The notes: generated from the sequence alone by a model not told the origin. 64,000 bases of DNA from Microbacterium sp. Au-Mic1 (GCF_021341785.1 NZ_JAJTTF010000002.1:62001-126000), one strand, 5' to 3'; counted from the first letter of the stretch, positions 17,412 to 26,763 are shown. Made by a program: numbers and translations.

Positions 17412-18173
17412 ATGCCCACCGCTCTCATCACGGGTGCCAGCGCCGGAATCGGCGCGGAGTTCGCCCGCCAGCTCGCCGGCCGCGGTGCCGACCTGGTGCT
17501 GGTCGCCCGTTCGGAGGAGGCGCTGCAGGCGCTCGCCGCGGATCTCCGCTCGCGGCACGGCATCGCGGTCGAGGTGCTCGTCGCCGACCTCGCGGTGGAC
17601 CAGGACGTGGACCGCGTCGCGCGACGGGTCGCCGATGCCGACCGCCCGATCGACATGCTCGTGAACAACGCCGGCTTCGGTCTTCCGCTCCATTTCGCGG
17701 ACAACGACGTCGCGGATGAGGTGCGCCATCTGCGGGTGCTCGTCGAGGCGCCGATGCGGCTCATGCACGCCGCGCTCGGGTTGATGCGCGGTCGCGGGGG
17801 GCGGATCATCAACGTCGCCTCGTCGGCGGGCTTCATCTCCCGGTCGACCTACTCGGCCTGCAAGGCGTGGGTCATCGGATTCAGCCGCTGGGCGAACGAC
17901 GAATACGCGAACGACGGGGTCACGGTCACCGCGCTCTGCCCGGGATTCGTGCACACCACCTTCCATGCTCGGATGGGGCTCGCCGCCGGTGAGGAGGGCG
18001 TGCCGTCTTTCATGTGGCTGGATGCGCCCTTCGTCGTGCGCCAGGGCCTTCGCGCCGCCGCCCGCGGCAGATCCGTGGTGATCCCGTCACTGCGCTACAA
18101 GGCGATGATCGCGGTTTCGCGGCTGGTTCCGCGCTCGCTCAGCACGCGCATCGCCCGTCGCGGCCGCATGTGA
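17412..18173 (+). CDS. Short-chain dehydrogenase/reductase (SDR)
   Basis: A 253-residue NAD(P)-dependent oxidoreductase. The cofactor motif is TGASAGIG (residues 7-14), NNAG is in DMLVNNAGFGLPL, the catalytic Ser lies in INVASSAGF, and Tyr/Lys are in STYSACKAWVIGFS. The C-terminal part (PGFVHTTFHARMG; SLRYKAMIAVSRLVPRSL) is like the actinobacterial SDRs related to YqjQ/DltE, and includes an amphipathic segment that may touch the membrane. The substrate is unknown. It starts 30 nt after folA, with GAGAGGATCCCC upstream, so it may ride on the thyA-folA transcript. Confidence 0.9.
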   Translation: MPTALITGASAGIGAEFARQLAGRGADLVLVARSEEALQALAADLRSRHGIAVEVLVADLAVDQDVDRVARRVADADRPIDMLVNNAGFGLPLHFADNDVADEVRHLRVLVEAPMRLMHAALGLMRGRGGRIINVASSAGFISRSTYSACKAWVIGFSRWANDEYANDGVTVTALCPGFVHTTFHARMGLAAGEEGVPSFMWLDAPFVVRQGLRAAARGRSVVIPSLRYKAMIAVSRLVPRSLSTRIARRGRM

Positions 18174-18185
18174 GCCTGCCCCGGC

Positions 18186-18725
18186 TCAGACGAACCGACC
18201 CAGCCGAATGCCGGCGTACGCCAGGGCGGCGACGGTCTCGCCGTCGGTGATCCGCCCGTCGGCGACCATCGTGAGCGCGTCGGCGAAGGGCACCCACGCG
18301 ATCTCGTCGATGCCCTCCTCGGCCTGCGTGTGCGCGCTGTCGCCGGTCTGGCGCAGCCCGCGGGCGAGGAACACGTGCTCAGGAGCGACGGTCACGCCGT
18401 TGAGCGCGTTCATCGTGCCGATCGGCGTCCACTCGTCCGCCTCGAGCCCGGTCTCCTCACGCAGCTCGCGGCGTGCGGCGACCAGCGGATCCTCCCCGTC
18501 CGTGCCGCCGGCCGGCACCTCGACCGAACGCCCGGTGGTGTACCGGTCGATCGTGACCAGGCACACCCGATCCTGCTCATCGAGAGCCACGACGAACACC
18601 GCCGCGTTCTTCAGAGTGACCACGCCGTAGATCCCGTCACCGGCCGGGCCGGAGACCCGGTCCTCGCGCACCGAGATCCAGCGGTTGTCGTAGACGATGC
18701 GCGATTCCCGCGTCTGCCAGGCCAT
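18186..18725 (-). CDS. NUDIX hydrolase (ADP-ribose pyrophosphatase-like)
   Basis: A 179-residue nucleotide-diphosphate hydrolase. The NUDIX box is EDPLVAARRELREETGL, preceded by SVEVPAGGTDG; the loop between the first glycine and first glutamate is one residue shorter than the standard pattern. The N-terminal WQTRESRIVYDNRWISVREDRV strand region is typical of the ADP-ribose pyrophosphatase group. ATG 18725 is chosen because TAGGCT on its strand ends 7 nt upstream. The divergent gene at 18766 has the same arrangement, so two leaderless promoters share about 40 nt. Confidence 0.9.
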   Translation of the reverse strand: MAWQTRESRIVYDNRWISVREDRVSGPAGDGIYGVVTLKNAAVFVVALDEQDRVCLVTIDRYTTGRSVEVPAGGTDGEDPLVAARRELREETGLEADEWTPIGTMNALNGVTVAPEHVFLARGLRQTGDSAHTQAEEGIDEIAWVPFADALTMVADGRITDGETVAALAYAGIRLGRFV

Positions 18726-18765
18726 ATGCGCGAGCCTAATCGCGGGTCCCCGTAGGCTCGAGGCC

Positions 18766-19188
18766 ATGGGCTGGTTCGGTAAGAAGAAGGATCCGCTGGA
18801 CGCGAATGAGATGCTCCGGCAGTACAACGCTCAGGAAGCCGCGCGTCTCGCCGCCGCGGGAATCGCGCCGAGCACGGGTATCACCTCGGCCGCGCAGCCG
18901 GTCGCGAGCGGTATCGGCGTCGCCGAGTTCGCCGTCGAGGACGTCTTCACGATCACCGGGCGCGGCCAGGTCGCCACGGGGAAGACCGCGACGGGCACGA
19001 TGCGCGTCGGGGACCGGGTGGCGGTGCTCCGGGGCGCCACCGAGATCGGCGTCAGCACCGTCACGGGCATCGAGATGTTCCGCCGGAAGGCGACCGAGGC
19101 GCCGGCGGGCTCCATGGCAGGCCTGCTGCTCAAGCCCCGTGTCGATCTGGCCCGTGGCGACGTCATCAGGGTCACCGCGACCGCGTGA
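18766..19188 (+). CDS. Orphan EF-Tu domain-2-like protein
   Basis: A 140-residue protein. Residues 1-55 are a hydrophilic tail (MGWFGKKKDPLDANEMLRQY) with Ala-rich linker. Residues about 58-140 form a beta-barrel like domain 2 of translation GTPases: FAVEDVFTITGRGQVATGKT, GDRVAVLRGATEIGVSTVTGIEMFRR, GSMAGLLLKPRVDLARGDVI. There is no GTPase domain. In EF-Tu this barrel contacts the aminoacyl-tRNA end and the ribosome, so a role near translation is conceivable but untested. The -10 box TAGGCT (18753-18758) ends 7 nt before ATG 18766. dapA follows after 28 nt with its own -10 box. Confidence 0.82.
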   Translation: MGWFGKKKDPLDANEMLRQYNAQEAARLAAAGIAPSTGITSAAQPVASGIGVAEFAVEDVFTITGRGQVATGKTATGTMRVGDRVAVLRGATEIGVSTVTGIEMFRRKATEAPAGSMAGLLLKPRVDLARGDVIRVTATA

Positions 19189-19216
19189 GCGTCGCGCGAA
19201 CCATTACGCTGGACGC

Positions 19217-20194
19217 ATGACGCATACGGGCAATCCCTTCGGACAGGTGCTCGTCGCCCTCATCACTCCGATGACGGCCGACGGCGAGGTCGACTGGCCC
19301 TCCGTCGAGAAGCACATGGATCGCGTCATCTCGGACGGCGCCGACGGCATCGTCGTCACCGGGACGACGGGGGAGACCTCGACGCTCACCGACGCCGAGA
19401 AGCTGCGCCTCGTCGAGGTCGGCAAGGACGTCGCCGCGGGGCGCGCCAAGATCATCACCGGCGGCGGATCCAACGAGACCGCGCACGCGATCGAGCTCTA
19501 CAAGGCCAGCGAGAAGGCCGGCGCCGACGGCATCATGATCGTCACGCCGTACTACAACAAGCCCACCCAGGCCGGTATCCTCACGCATTTCCGCCTCGTC
19601 GCGGACGCCACCGACCTCCCGGTGATCCTCTACGACATCCCCGGTCGCACCGGTGTGCCGATCAAGTACGAGACGATCCTGCGCCTCGCCAAGCACCCCA
19701 ACATCCTCGCCGTGAAGGATGCCAAGGGCGACTTCTCCGAGGTCAGCCGGGTGCTCAACCAGACCGACCTGATGTATTTCTCCGGCGACGACTCGAACGT
19801 GCTCCCGCACCTCTCGATCGGCGCCACCGGCCTCATCGGCGTCACTGCGAACATCACCTCGGCGCCGTATCGGGCGATCGTCGATGCGGTGAACCGGGGC
19901 GACCTCGCCGCGGCGACCGCCGAGCACCAGCGCCTGGAGCCGCTCGTCCGCGCCGCGATGACGCACGTGCCGGGCACCGTGTCCGCGAAGTACATCCTGC
20001 ACGGCCTCGGCCGCATCACGAGCCCCCGCGTCCGCCTGCCCCTGGTGGGGCCGGAGGAGTGGGAGGCCGCCCTCATCGAGGACGAGCTCGCGCTCGTCAA
20101 GGACATCCCGGGTGCGGATTTCTCCGACTTCCGCCCCGATCGCAATGCCGCCGCCGGCGGCGCCCTCCCCAAGGTGCACGGCACGACCCGTTGA
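19217..20194 (+). CDS. dapA: 4-hydroxy-tetrahydrodipicolinate synthase
   Basis: A 325-residue aldolase that condenses pyruvate with aspartate semialdehyde, the committed step to diaminopimelate and lysine. It has the GTTGE block, VTPYYNKPTQAGILTHF with the catalytic Tyr, and the Schiff-base Lys in ILAVKDAKGDFSE, followed by YFSGDDSNVLPHLSIGATG. It is leaderless, with TACGCT (19205-19210) 6 nt before ATG 19217. It is followed by RNase J, a common actinobacterial pairing, after 129 nt that contain a separate leader. Confidence 0.96.
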   Translation: MTHTGNPFGQVLVALITPMTADGEVDWPSVEKHMDRVISDGADGIVVTGTTGETSTLTDAEKLRLVEVGKDVAAGRAKIITGGGSNETAHAIELYKASEKAGADGIMIVTPYYNKPTQAGILTHFRLVADATDLPVILYDIPGRTGVPIKYETILRLAKHPNILAVKDAKGDFSEVSRVLNQTDLMYFSGDDSNVLPHLSIGATGLIGVTANITSAPYRAIVDAVNRGDLAAATAEHQRLEPLVRAAMTHVPGTVSAKYILHGLGRITSPRVRLPLVGPEEWEAALIEDELALVKDIPGADFSDFRPDRNAAAGGALPKVHGTTR

Positions 20195-20323
20195 GGGCCT
20201 GACCGATGAGCATCGGACCGGAACGGGACGGATCAGCGCGAAAGGCGCGGACGGATCCCGCCCGGCCCGGCAGGGGAACCACGAACATCGGGCGCGCAGC
20301 GCGCCCCGCCTAGGAGGCACCAC

Positions 20324-22000
20324 ATGACCATTCCCCTCGCCGAGCCCGAAGCGCTCGCTCCCGGCACTCTTCGCGTCACGCCCTTGGGCGGACTCGGGGA
20401 GGTCGGCCGCAACATGACGGTCTTCGAATACGACGGCAAGCTGCTCGTCGTCGACTGCGGCGTGCTGTTCCCGGAAGAGCACCAGCCCGGCGTCGACCTG
20501 ATCCTGCCCGACTTCGAGCCCATCAAGGACCGGCTCGACGACATCGTGGGCGTCGTGCTCACGCATGGCCATGAGGACCACATCGGCGCCGTCCCGTACC
20601 TGCTGCGACTCAAGGGCGACATCCCGCTGATCGGATCCGGACTGACCCTGGCGCTCGTCGAGGCCAAGCTCAAGGAGCACCGGATCAAGCCCTTCACGCT
20701 CACGGTGAAGGAGGGCCAGCGCGAGAAGGTCGGCCCGTTCGACCTCGAGTTCGTGGCCGTGAACCACTCGATCCCCGACGCGCTCGCCGTGGCGATCCGC
20801 ACGCCCGCGGGCATGGTCCTCGCGACTGGCGACTTCAAGATGGACCAGCTGCCGCTGGACGGGCGCATCACCGATCTGCGCGCGTTCTCGCGCCTCGGCG
20901 AGGAGGGCGTGGACCTGTTCCTCGTCGACTCCACCAACGCCGACGTGCCCGGCTTCACGCCCACCGAGCGTTCGATCGGGCCGGTGCTCGACCAGGTCAT
21001 CGGCAAGGCGCCGCGCCGCGTCATCGTCGCGAGCTTCTCCAGCCACGTGCACCGGGTTCAGCAGGTCATCGACGCTGCGCACGCGCATGGGCGCCGAGTG
21101 GCGTTCCTCGGACGTTCGATGGTGCGCAACATGACGATCGCGGAGCAGCTCGGCTACCTCAAGGTGCCGGACGGCGTGCTGATCGACTACAAGAAGGCGC
21201 GCGACCTCCCCGAGGACAAGATCGTTTACATGTCCACCGGATCCCAGGGGGAGCCGATGGCTGTGCTGAGCCGCATGGCGAACCTCGACCACGCTATCGA
21301 GCCCGGACCGGGCGACACCGTGATCCTGGCGTCGAGCCTCATCCCGGGCAACGAGAACGCCGTGTACCGCGTCATCGACGGGCTCACCAAGCTCGGCGCG
21401 AACGTCGTGCACAAGGCGAACGCCCGGGTGCACGTCTCGGGACACGCGGCGGCCGGCGAGCTGCTGTACTGCTACAACATCCTGAAGCCGAAGAACGTCC
21501 TCCCCGTCCACGGCGAGTACCGTCACCTGATGGCGAACGCGAAGCTCGCACAGGACACCGGGATCCCCGAGGAGCGCACGATCCTGGGCTCCAACGGCAC
21601 CGTGATCGACCTGAAGGACGGCGTCGCCCGTGTGGCGGGACAGCTCGACATCGGATTCGTCTACGTCGACGGCTCGACGGTCGGCGAGATCACCGATGCG
21701 GACCTGAAGGACAGGCGCATCCTCGGCGAGGAGGGCTTCGTGTCCGTCATCGTCGTGGTCGACTCCACGACGGGGCGCATCATCTCGGGGCCGGAGATCC
21801 ACGCCCGAGGCGTCGCGGAGGACGACTCCGTCTTCGACGACGTGGCGCCGAAGATCATCGCCGCTCTCAAGGAAGCCGCCGGCAACGGCGTGCGCGACAA
21901 CCACGCGCTGTCGCAGATCGTGCGCCGCACGATCGGCCGCTGGGTGAACCAGAAGCTGCGCCGCCGCCCCATGATCGTGCCGCTCGTCATCGAGGCGTGA
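20324..22000 (+). CDS. rnj: Ribonuclease J
   Basis: A 558-residue metallo-beta-lactamase/beta-CASP nuclease with 5'-3' exo- and endonuclease activity for rRNA maturation and mRNA decay. The zinc motif is THGHEDHIGA (about residues 80-88). Further blocks are ATGDFKMD, VDSTNADVPG, SFSSHVHRVQQVID, STGSQGEPMAVLSRMA and HVSGHAAAGEL, and the C-terminal domain ends RTIGRWVNQKLRRRPMI. A perfect AGGAGG lies 8 nt before ATG 20324, and just upstream a GC hairpin (GGGCGCG 20290-20296 with CGCGCCC 20300-20306) may tune translation. It is terminated at 22023. With PNPase it covers both directions of RNA decay. Confidence 0.96.
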   Translation: MTIPLAEPEALAPGTLRVTPLGGLGEVGRNMTVFEYDGKLLVVDCGVLFPEEHQPGVDLILPDFEPIKDRLDDIVGVVLTHGHEDHIGAVPYLLRLKGDIPLIGSGLTLALVEAKLKEHRIKPFTLTVKEGQREKVGPFDLEFVAVNHSIPDALAVAIRTPAGMVLATGDFKMDQLPLDGRITDLRAFSRLGEEGVDLFLVDSTNADVPGFTPTERSIGPVLDQVIGKAPRRVIVASFSSHVHRVQQVIDAAHAHGRRVAFLGRSMVRNMTIAEQLGYLKVPDGVLIDYKKARDLPEDKIVYMSTGSQGEPMAVLSRMANLDHAIEPGPGDTVILASSLIPGNENAVYRVIDGLTKLGANVVHKANARVHVSGHAAAGELLYCYNILKPKNVLPVHGEYRHLMANAKLAQDTGIPEERTILGSNGTVIDLKDGVARVAGQLDIGFVYVDGSTVGEITDADLKDRRILGEEGFVSVIVVVDSTTGRIISGPEIHARGVAEDDSVFDDVAPKIIAALKEAAGNGVRDNHALSQIVRRTIGRWVNQKLRRRPMIVPLVIEA

Positions 22001-22022
22001 TCTAGCATCGCCGACGGCCTCC

Positions 22023-22066
22023 AAGGCCCGCAATCCCGCGGAAAGCCGCGTCATTGCGGGCCTTTG
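22023..22066 (+). terminator. Rho-independent terminator of rnj
   Basis: AAGGCCCGCAAT (22023-22034) pairs with ATTGCGGGCCTT (22053-22064). The loop contains a second GCGG/CCGC hairpin, and the stem is followed by TTTGTC. It begins 22 nt after the rnj stop. Confidence 0.87.
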
Positions 22067-22092
22067 TCGGCGTGCGGCCGTAGCGTGGACAC

Positions 22093-24900
22093 ATGCCCAG
22101 GAGTTCGAATGCGACCAAGAGCGCGGCCGAGAAGCCCTCGACGCGCAGTCGCTCCACGTCCGGGGCGAAGCCGCGCAGTTCCGCCAAGGCCGCGCCCGCC
22201 CCGAGGAAGTACGTCGACGAGCCCGACAAGCCGCCCGTGATGGTGCGCGCCTGGACCGGCCTCGCGCACGGCGTCGGCGGTCTCTTCCGCGCCTTCGGCC
22301 TGGAGACGCTGGAGAAGGACCAGCGCCGCGACGGCTTCCCGTTCCTGCTGGTGCTGCTCGCGGTGGCAGGCGCCGTGAACGAGTGGTTCTTCATCGGCAA
22401 CACGGTCGCGTCGAACATCAGCGCCTACTCCGTGGGCGCCCTGATCGGCCGTGCCGCGTTCATCATGCCCGTGCTGCTGCTGCTCCTGGCCGGCTGGCTG
22501 TTCCGCCATCCGTCTTCCGTGCACGACAACGGGCGCATCGGGATCGGCTTCGGGCTGTTCGTGATCACCCTGGCGGGCTTCTGCCACGTCGCCGGCGGAA
22601 TGCCGCAGCCGCGACAGGGCATGGTCGCGCTCAGCGCCGCGGGAGGTCTGTTCGGCTGGCTGCTGGGTCAGCCGCTCAGCTACCTGACCTCGATCCCCGC
22701 CTACATCGTGCTGTCGCTGCTGGCGGCGCTCAGCGTGCTGATCCTCACCAAGACGCCGCCGAACCGCATCGGGCAGCGACTGGGCGACCTGTATGCGTGG
22801 ATGTTCGACGCCGAGCGCGCCCCGAAGAGCGCCGCCGTGGAGGAAGCAGCAGCCGTCGACGAGGCGGACAAGGTCGACGACCCGGACGTGCTGCCCTGGT
22901 GGCGGCGGAACAAGACCGGTCGCGAAGAGGATCCGGATGGCGGGCTCGGCTCGCAGGACCTCACCGAGCTGCTCACGGCGCAGGACGACACCCCCACCGT
23001 GGTGCAGGCGACCGCATACGACCAGGCCGTCATCAAGGACGAGGATCCGTACGACGCGGCCACCGAGGTCCTCACCGACGTGCGCGCCGTCGCCGACTCC
23101 CTGGCGGAGCAGCAGAGCACGGCGCTGCTCGACGACGGCGACACGGGCGAGCTCGAGCTGGCCGGATTCGACGGCTTCGGCACGGACGGCCCGGGCAAGG
23201 ACGGACTGCAGGCGCCGGCGGCCCCCTACATCCTGCCGTCGCCGGGTGCGCTGAAGGCGGGCCCGCCTTCGGTCGCCCGCTCCGAGGCGAACGACCGCGT
23301 GGTCGAGCAGATCACGAACGTGCTCACGCAGTTCAACGTCGACGCGAAGGTGACCGGCTTCTCGCGGGGACCGACAGTGACCCAGTACGAGGTCGAGGTC
23401 GGTCACGGCGTCAAGGTCGAGAAGATCCTGCAGCTGAGCAACAACTTCGCGTATGCGGTCGCATCGAACGACGTGCGGATCCTCTCGCCGATCCCCGGCA
23501 AGAGCGCGATCGGCATCGAGATCCCGAACGCCGACCGCGAGACCGTGGCGCTCGGCGACGTGCTGCGCTCGGCCGCGGCGCAGAAGAGCACGCATCCGCT
23601 GACGATCGGCGTCGGCAAGGACGTCGGCGGCAACTTCGTCGTCGCCAACCTCGCGAAGATGCCTCACCTCCTGGTGGCCGGATCGACCGGATCCGGCAAG
23701 TCGAGCTTCGTGAACTCGATGATCACGAGCCTGCTCATGCGCGCCCGCCCCGCCGACGTGCGCATGGTGCTGATCGACCCCAAGCGCGTGGAACTCACCA
23801 GCTACGCCGGCGTCCCGCACCTGATCACGCCCATCATCACGAACCCCAAGAAGGCCGCAGAGGCACTGCAGTGGGTCGTGAAGGAGATGGACATGCGGTA
23901 CGACGACCTCGCGTCGTTCGGCTTCCGCCACATCGACGACTTCAATCGCGCGGTGCGCGCCGGCGAGGTGGTCGTGCCCCCGGGCAGCGAGCGCGTGCTC
24001 AAGCCCTACCCCTACCTGCTCGTCGTGGTCGACGAGCTCGCGGACCTGATGATGGTCGCGCCGCGCGATGTGGAGGACTCGATCGTCCGCATCACGCAGC
24101 TCGCCCGCGCGAGCGGGATCCACCTGGTGCTCGCGACCCAGCGCCCGAGCGTCGACGTCGTCACCGGTCTCATCAAGGCCAACGTGCCGTCCCGCCTCGC
24201 GTTCGCCGTGACCAGCGTCACCGACAGCCGGGTGATCCTGGACAGCCCCGGCGCCGACAAGCTGATCGGACAGGGCGACGCGCTGTTCTCGCCGATGGGC
24301 TCCTCCAAGCCGTTCCGCCTGCAGGGCGCGTGGGTCGACGAGAGCGAGATCGACGCGGTCGTCAAGCACGTGACCGGACAGGCGCGCCCGGAGTACCGGC
24401 CCGACGTGGCCGAGGCCGTCGAGGGCAAGAAGAAGGAGGTCGACGAGGACATCGGCGACGACCTCGAGCTGCTCCTCGCCGCCGCTGAGCTCATCGTCTC
24501 CTCGCAGTTCGGCTCCACGTCGATGCTGCAGCGCAAGCTGCGGGTCGGCTTCGCCAAGGCGGGCCGGCTCATGGATCTGCTCGAGTCGCGCGAGATCGTC
24601 GGCCCGTCCGAGGGGTCCAAGGCGCGCGACGTCCTGGTCACTCCCGAGCAGCTGCCCGGGGTGCTGGCCAAGTTGCGCGGCGACGATGCGCCGTCCGCTC
24701 CTGCACCTCCTGCACCGGCGGCCGCCGCGCCGATGCCCGCAGCCGTGATGCCGCCGCGTCCTGCCGCCCCGATGCCTGCGCCGTCCTACGGCACCGACGA
24801 CCGCTACGGTGAGGATCCGCTCGAGGCGCAGTACCGCGGGCTTCCCGAGGTCGAAGCGGAGCCCGACGAGGACGCCTGGGGCCTGACGGGGCGCGACTGA
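22093..24900 (+). CDS. ftsK: DNA translocase FtsK/SpoIIIE
   Basis: A 935-residue septal DNA pump that segregates chromosome ends at division. After a basic, disordered N-terminus come about four membrane segments (residues 80-220, e.g. [17 protein letters not shown]). Next is an acidic linker (about 240-375), the alpha/beta motor with Walker A GSTGSGKS at about 530-537 and Walker [16 protein letters not shown], and a C-terminal winged-helix gamma domain ([20 protein letters not shown]) that reads KOPS-like sites. Pro/Ala repeats follow the gamma domain, as in actinobacterial FtsK. It is leaderless: TAGCGT (22081-22086) ends 6 nt before ATG 22093. The stop overlaps the pgsA start (TGATG). Confidence 0.97.
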   Translation: MPRSSNATKSAAEKPSTRSRSTSGAKPRSSAKAAPAPRKYVDEPDKPPVMVRAWTGLAHGVGGLFRAFGLETLEKDQRRDGFPFLLVLLAVAGAVNEWFFIGNTVASNISAYSVGALIGRAAFIMPVLLLLLAGWLFRHPSSVHDNGRIGIGFGLFVITLAGFCHVAGGMPQPRQGMVALSAAGGLFGWLLGQPLSYLTSIPAYIVLSLLAALSVLILTKTPPNRIGQRLGDLYAWMFDAERAPKSAAVEEAAAVDEADKVDDPDVLPWWRRNKTGREEDPDGGLGSQDLTELLTAQDDTPTVVQATAYDQAVIKDEDPYDAATEVLTDVRAVADSLAEQQSTALLDDGDTGELELAGFDGFGTDGPGKDGLQAPAAPYILPSPGALKAGPPSVARSEANDRVVEQITNVLTQFNVDAKVTGFSRGPTVTQYEVEVGHGVKVEKILQLSNNFAYAVASNDVRILSPIPGKSAIGIEIPNADRETVALGDVLRSAAAQKSTHPLTIGVGKDVGGNFVVANLAKMPHLLVAGSTGSGKSSFVNSMITSLLMRARPADVRMVLIDPKRVELTSYAGVPHLITPIITNPKKAAEALQWVVKEMDMRYDDLASFGFRHIDDFNRAVRAGEVVVPPGSERVLKPYPYLLVVVDELADLMMVAPRDVEDSIVRITQLARASGIHLVLATQRPSVDVVTGLIKANVPSRLAFAVTSVTDSRVILDSPGADKLIGQGDALFSPMGSSKPFRLQGAWVDESEIDAVVKHVTGQARPEYRPDVAEAVEGKKKEVDEDIGDDLELLLAAAELIVSSQFGSTSMLQRKLRVGFAKAGRLMDLLESREIVGPSEGSKARDVLVTPEQLPGVLAKLRGDDAPSAPAPPAPAAAAPMPAAVMPPRPAAPMPAPSYGTDDRYGEDPLEAQYRGLPEVEAEPDEDAWGLTGRD

Positions 24901-25487
24901 TGTCGATTCCGCGCCAGCTGCCGAACGCGATCACGGTCGCCCGCATCCCGCTCGCCGTCGTCTTCTTCGTGCTCCTGCTGCTGGGAGGCACGGACGGAGC
25001 GGCGCAGCCCGCACTGAGGTGGGTCGCGGCGGGGCTGTTCATCCTGGCGATCTCGACCGACTGGGTGGACGGCTATCTGGCCCGCAAGTACGACCTGGTC
25101 AGCGACTTCGGCAAGCTCTGGGATCCGATCGCCGACAAGCTGCTCACCGGAGCGGGCTTCATCGGCCTCGCGATCCTCGGCGAGGTGTGGTGGTGGCTCG
25201 TGCTCGTCATCCTGGTGCGGGAGTGGGGCATCACCGTGCACCGCTTCATGATCGTCAAGGAGCACGTCGTCGCCGCTGCATGGATGGGCAAGATCAAGAC
25301 GACGGTGCAGGCCGTCGCCCTGTCCTGGGCGCTGCTGCCGCTGCATGTCTGGATCGGAATGCCGGTGTGGTCGATCACGACCACCGTGCTGATGGTGATC
25401 GCCCTCATCCTGACGATCCTGAGCGGCATCGACTACGTCGTTGCGCAGGTGCGTGGATCCCGCGCAGACCGAGGTGCGACGTCCTGA
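24900..25487 (+). CDS. pgsA: CDP-diacylglycerol--glycerol-3-phosphate 3-phosphatidyltransferase
   Basis: A 195-residue membrane enzyme that makes phosphatidylglycerol phosphate from CDP-diacylglycerol and glycerol-3-phosphate. The CDP-alcohol phosphotransferase motif is complete: D-x2-D-G-x2-A-R-x8-G-x3-D-x3-D, in TDWVDGYLARKYDL and FGKLWDPIADK. The start LPNAITVARIPLAVVFFVLL is typical. Several hydrophobic helices follow. The ATG at 24900 shares its A with the ftsK stop, and its own stop overlaps cinA in the same way, so ftsK-pgsA-cinA is a coupled operon. A PgsA2-type paralogue with another alcohol acceptor cannot be excluded. Confidence 0.93.
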   Translation: MSIPRQLPNAITVARIPLAVVFFVLLLLGGTDGAAQPALRWVAAGLFILAISTDWVDGYLARKYDLVSDFGKLWDPIADKLLTGAGFIGLAILGEVWWWLVLVILVREWGITVHRFMIVKEHVVAAAWMGKIKTTVQAVALSWALLPLHVWIGMPVWSITTTVLMVIALILTILSGIDYVVAQVRGSRADRGATS

Positions 25488-26026
25488 TGTCCGATGCCAC
25501 GCATCGCGCCGCGGCTGCCGCCCTCGATGCGCTGCGGGAGCGCGGGATGACGCTGGCCGTCGCCGAATCGCTCACAGGCGGCGCGCTGTCGGCGGCACTC
25601 GTGGCGATCCCGGGGGCGTCGGACGTGCTCAACGGCGCGGTCGTCGCCTACGCGACTCCGATCAAGGCCTCCGTCCTGGGTGTCGACCCGGCGCTGCTCG
25701 CCGCGCACGGCCCCGTGGATCCGGAGGTCGCGCAGCAGATGGCGTCCGGTGTCCGCGCGGCGCTGGCCGTGGACGGGCGCGCGGCGGACGTCGGCGTCTC
25801 GACGACAGGCGTCGCGGGGCCCACTGCGCAGGGCGGTCAGAAGGTCGGCACGGTGCACATCGGAGTGAGCGTGGCGGATCGCACGACCGGGCACGCGTTC
25901 ATGTTCGACGGGGACCGATCCGCCATCCGTGCGGCGACGGTCCAGGCGGCCCTCGGGGTGATCCTCGCGGCGGTCACCGGGAACGGGATCGATGCTGGCG
26001 AGCCGGCTCGGGACGACCGGGAATAG
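25487..26026 (+). CDS. CinA family nicotinamide-nucleotide amidohydrolase domain protein
   Basis: A 179-residue protein consisting only of the CinA C-terminal (PncC-like) domain, which deamidates nicotinamide mononucleotide to recycle NAD. Diagnostic blocks: LAVAESLTGGALSAALVAIPG, NGAVVAYATPIKASVLGV, and the catalytic loop STTGVAGPTAQGG. The N-terminal molybdopterin-like domain of full CinA is absent, as in other actinobacteria with this order. Its ATG at 25487 overlaps the pgsA stop (TGATG). It precedes clgR and recA; the historical name links it to competence and recombination, but the enzymatic role is in NMN salvage. Confidence 0.92.
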   Translation: MSDATHRAAAAALDALRERGMTLAVAESLTGGALSAALVAIPGASDVLNGAVVAYATPIKASVLGVDPALLAAHGPVDPEVAQQMASGVRAALAVDGRAADVGVSTTGVAGPTAQGGQKVGTVHIGVSVADRTTGHAFMFDGDRSAIRAATVQAALGVILAAVTGNGIDAGEPARDDRE

Positions 26027-26095
26027 AGTGCTTCTCCACGAAGTTGAGTCGAGTGTGCTCACATTCAATGCACAGAACGAAACAGTAGTGTCGAT

Positions 26096-26116
26096 CCCGA
26101 CAGGTCGGGTTAGACT
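26096..26116 (+). promoter_or_regulatory. Candidate clgR promoter and operator
   Basis: TAGACT at 26111-26116 is a good -10 box. Directly upstream, where a spacer would lie, is the inverted repeat CCCGAC-ag-GTCGGG (26096-26109). A repressor or activator bound there would compete with polymerase. The -35 (near 26089) is weak. ClgR is known to be autoregulated in other actinobacteria; assigning this palindrome to it is inference. Confidence 0.45.
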
Positions 26117-26167
26117 GACCATCCGATCCGGCGCTTGGGGCCGGGCGATGGGGGAGAGGAGGTCCCG

Positions 26168-26476
26168 ATGATTCTCGTACGACAGGAGATCGGTGACGTG
26201 CTGCGGGACTTCCGTCTGCAGAAGGGCCGCACGCTCCGCCAGGTCGCAGGCAAGGCGTCCGTCGCGCTCGGGTATCTCAGTGAGGTCGAGCGCGGACAGA
26301 AGGAAGCCTCCAGCGAGATCCTCGCCTCCGTGGCCGAGGCGCTCGACGTGCCCATCTCCACCATCATGCGCGAGGTCGGCGATCGGATCGCCGAGCTCGA
26401 GGGGCTGCAGGTCATCCCGGATGTCGTTCCTGACGAACTGGTGGCGTCGGTCGAGTCCGAGCTGTCGCTGCGCTGA
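26168..26476 (+). CDS. clgR: ClgR-type XRE family regulator of Clp protease genes
   Basis: A 102-residue DNA-binding protein. The HTH (about residues 10-60) contains RTLRQVAGKASVALGYLSEV followed by ERGQKEASSEILASVAEAL, the signature block of ClgR and PopR. ClgR activates clp protease and other stress genes in actinobacteria and is itself controlled by proteolysis. GAGGAGG lies 6 nt before ATG 26168. The place between cinA and DUF3046/recA is the conserved site for ClgR. The C-terminus (SVESELSLR) has no Ala-Ala degron, unlike the paralogue at 35100. Confidence 0.92.
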   Translation: MILVRQEIGDVLRDFRLQKGRTLRQVAGKASVALGYLSEVERGQKEASSEILASVAEALDVPISTIMREVGDRIAELEGLQVIPDVVPDELVASVESELSLR

Positions 26477-26479
26477 CGG

Positions 26480-26704
26480 ATGCGACGTAGCGAGTTCCTC
26501 CGAGCGGTCGATGCAGAGTTCGGATCACGCGGTGGCGCCCTCGTCGCGGATCTCGTACTGAGGGCCGTCGGCGGTCGCACGGCCGCGCAGGCCATGGAAG
26601 CGGGGGTGCCCCCGCGGGATGTTTGGCTGGCGCTGTGCGCGGAGCTGGACGTGCCCGAGTCGCGGCGGTACGGCGCGGGGCGTCTGGAGCCCCGGCGGCG
26701 CTGA
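26480..26704 (+). CDS. DUF3046 domain protein
   Basis: A 74-residue protein: MRRSEFLRAVDAEFGSRGGA, then LVLRAVGGRTAAQAMEAGVP, then PRDVWLALCAELDVPESRRY. The family nearly always sits between clgR and recA/recX in actinobacteria and has no established function. It starts 3 nt after the clgR stop and so is translated from the same mRNA. The fold is probably all-helical and small. No nucleic-acid-binding or catalytic motif is evident. Confidence 0.88.
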   Translation: MRRSEFLRAVDAEFGSRGGALVADLVLRAVGGRTAAQAMEAGVPPRDVWLALCAELDVPESRRYGAGRLEPRRR

Positions 26705-26763
26705 GTCCGGTCCGGTCCGATCGTCCGGTGTTCGATCCGCTTCGTGATCTCATCGGCGTGTCG

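Noticed and set aside
19172..22054. A 960-codon minus-strand frame opposite dapA and rnj
   Set aside because: Antisense shadow of two conserved enzymes; low-complexity composition.
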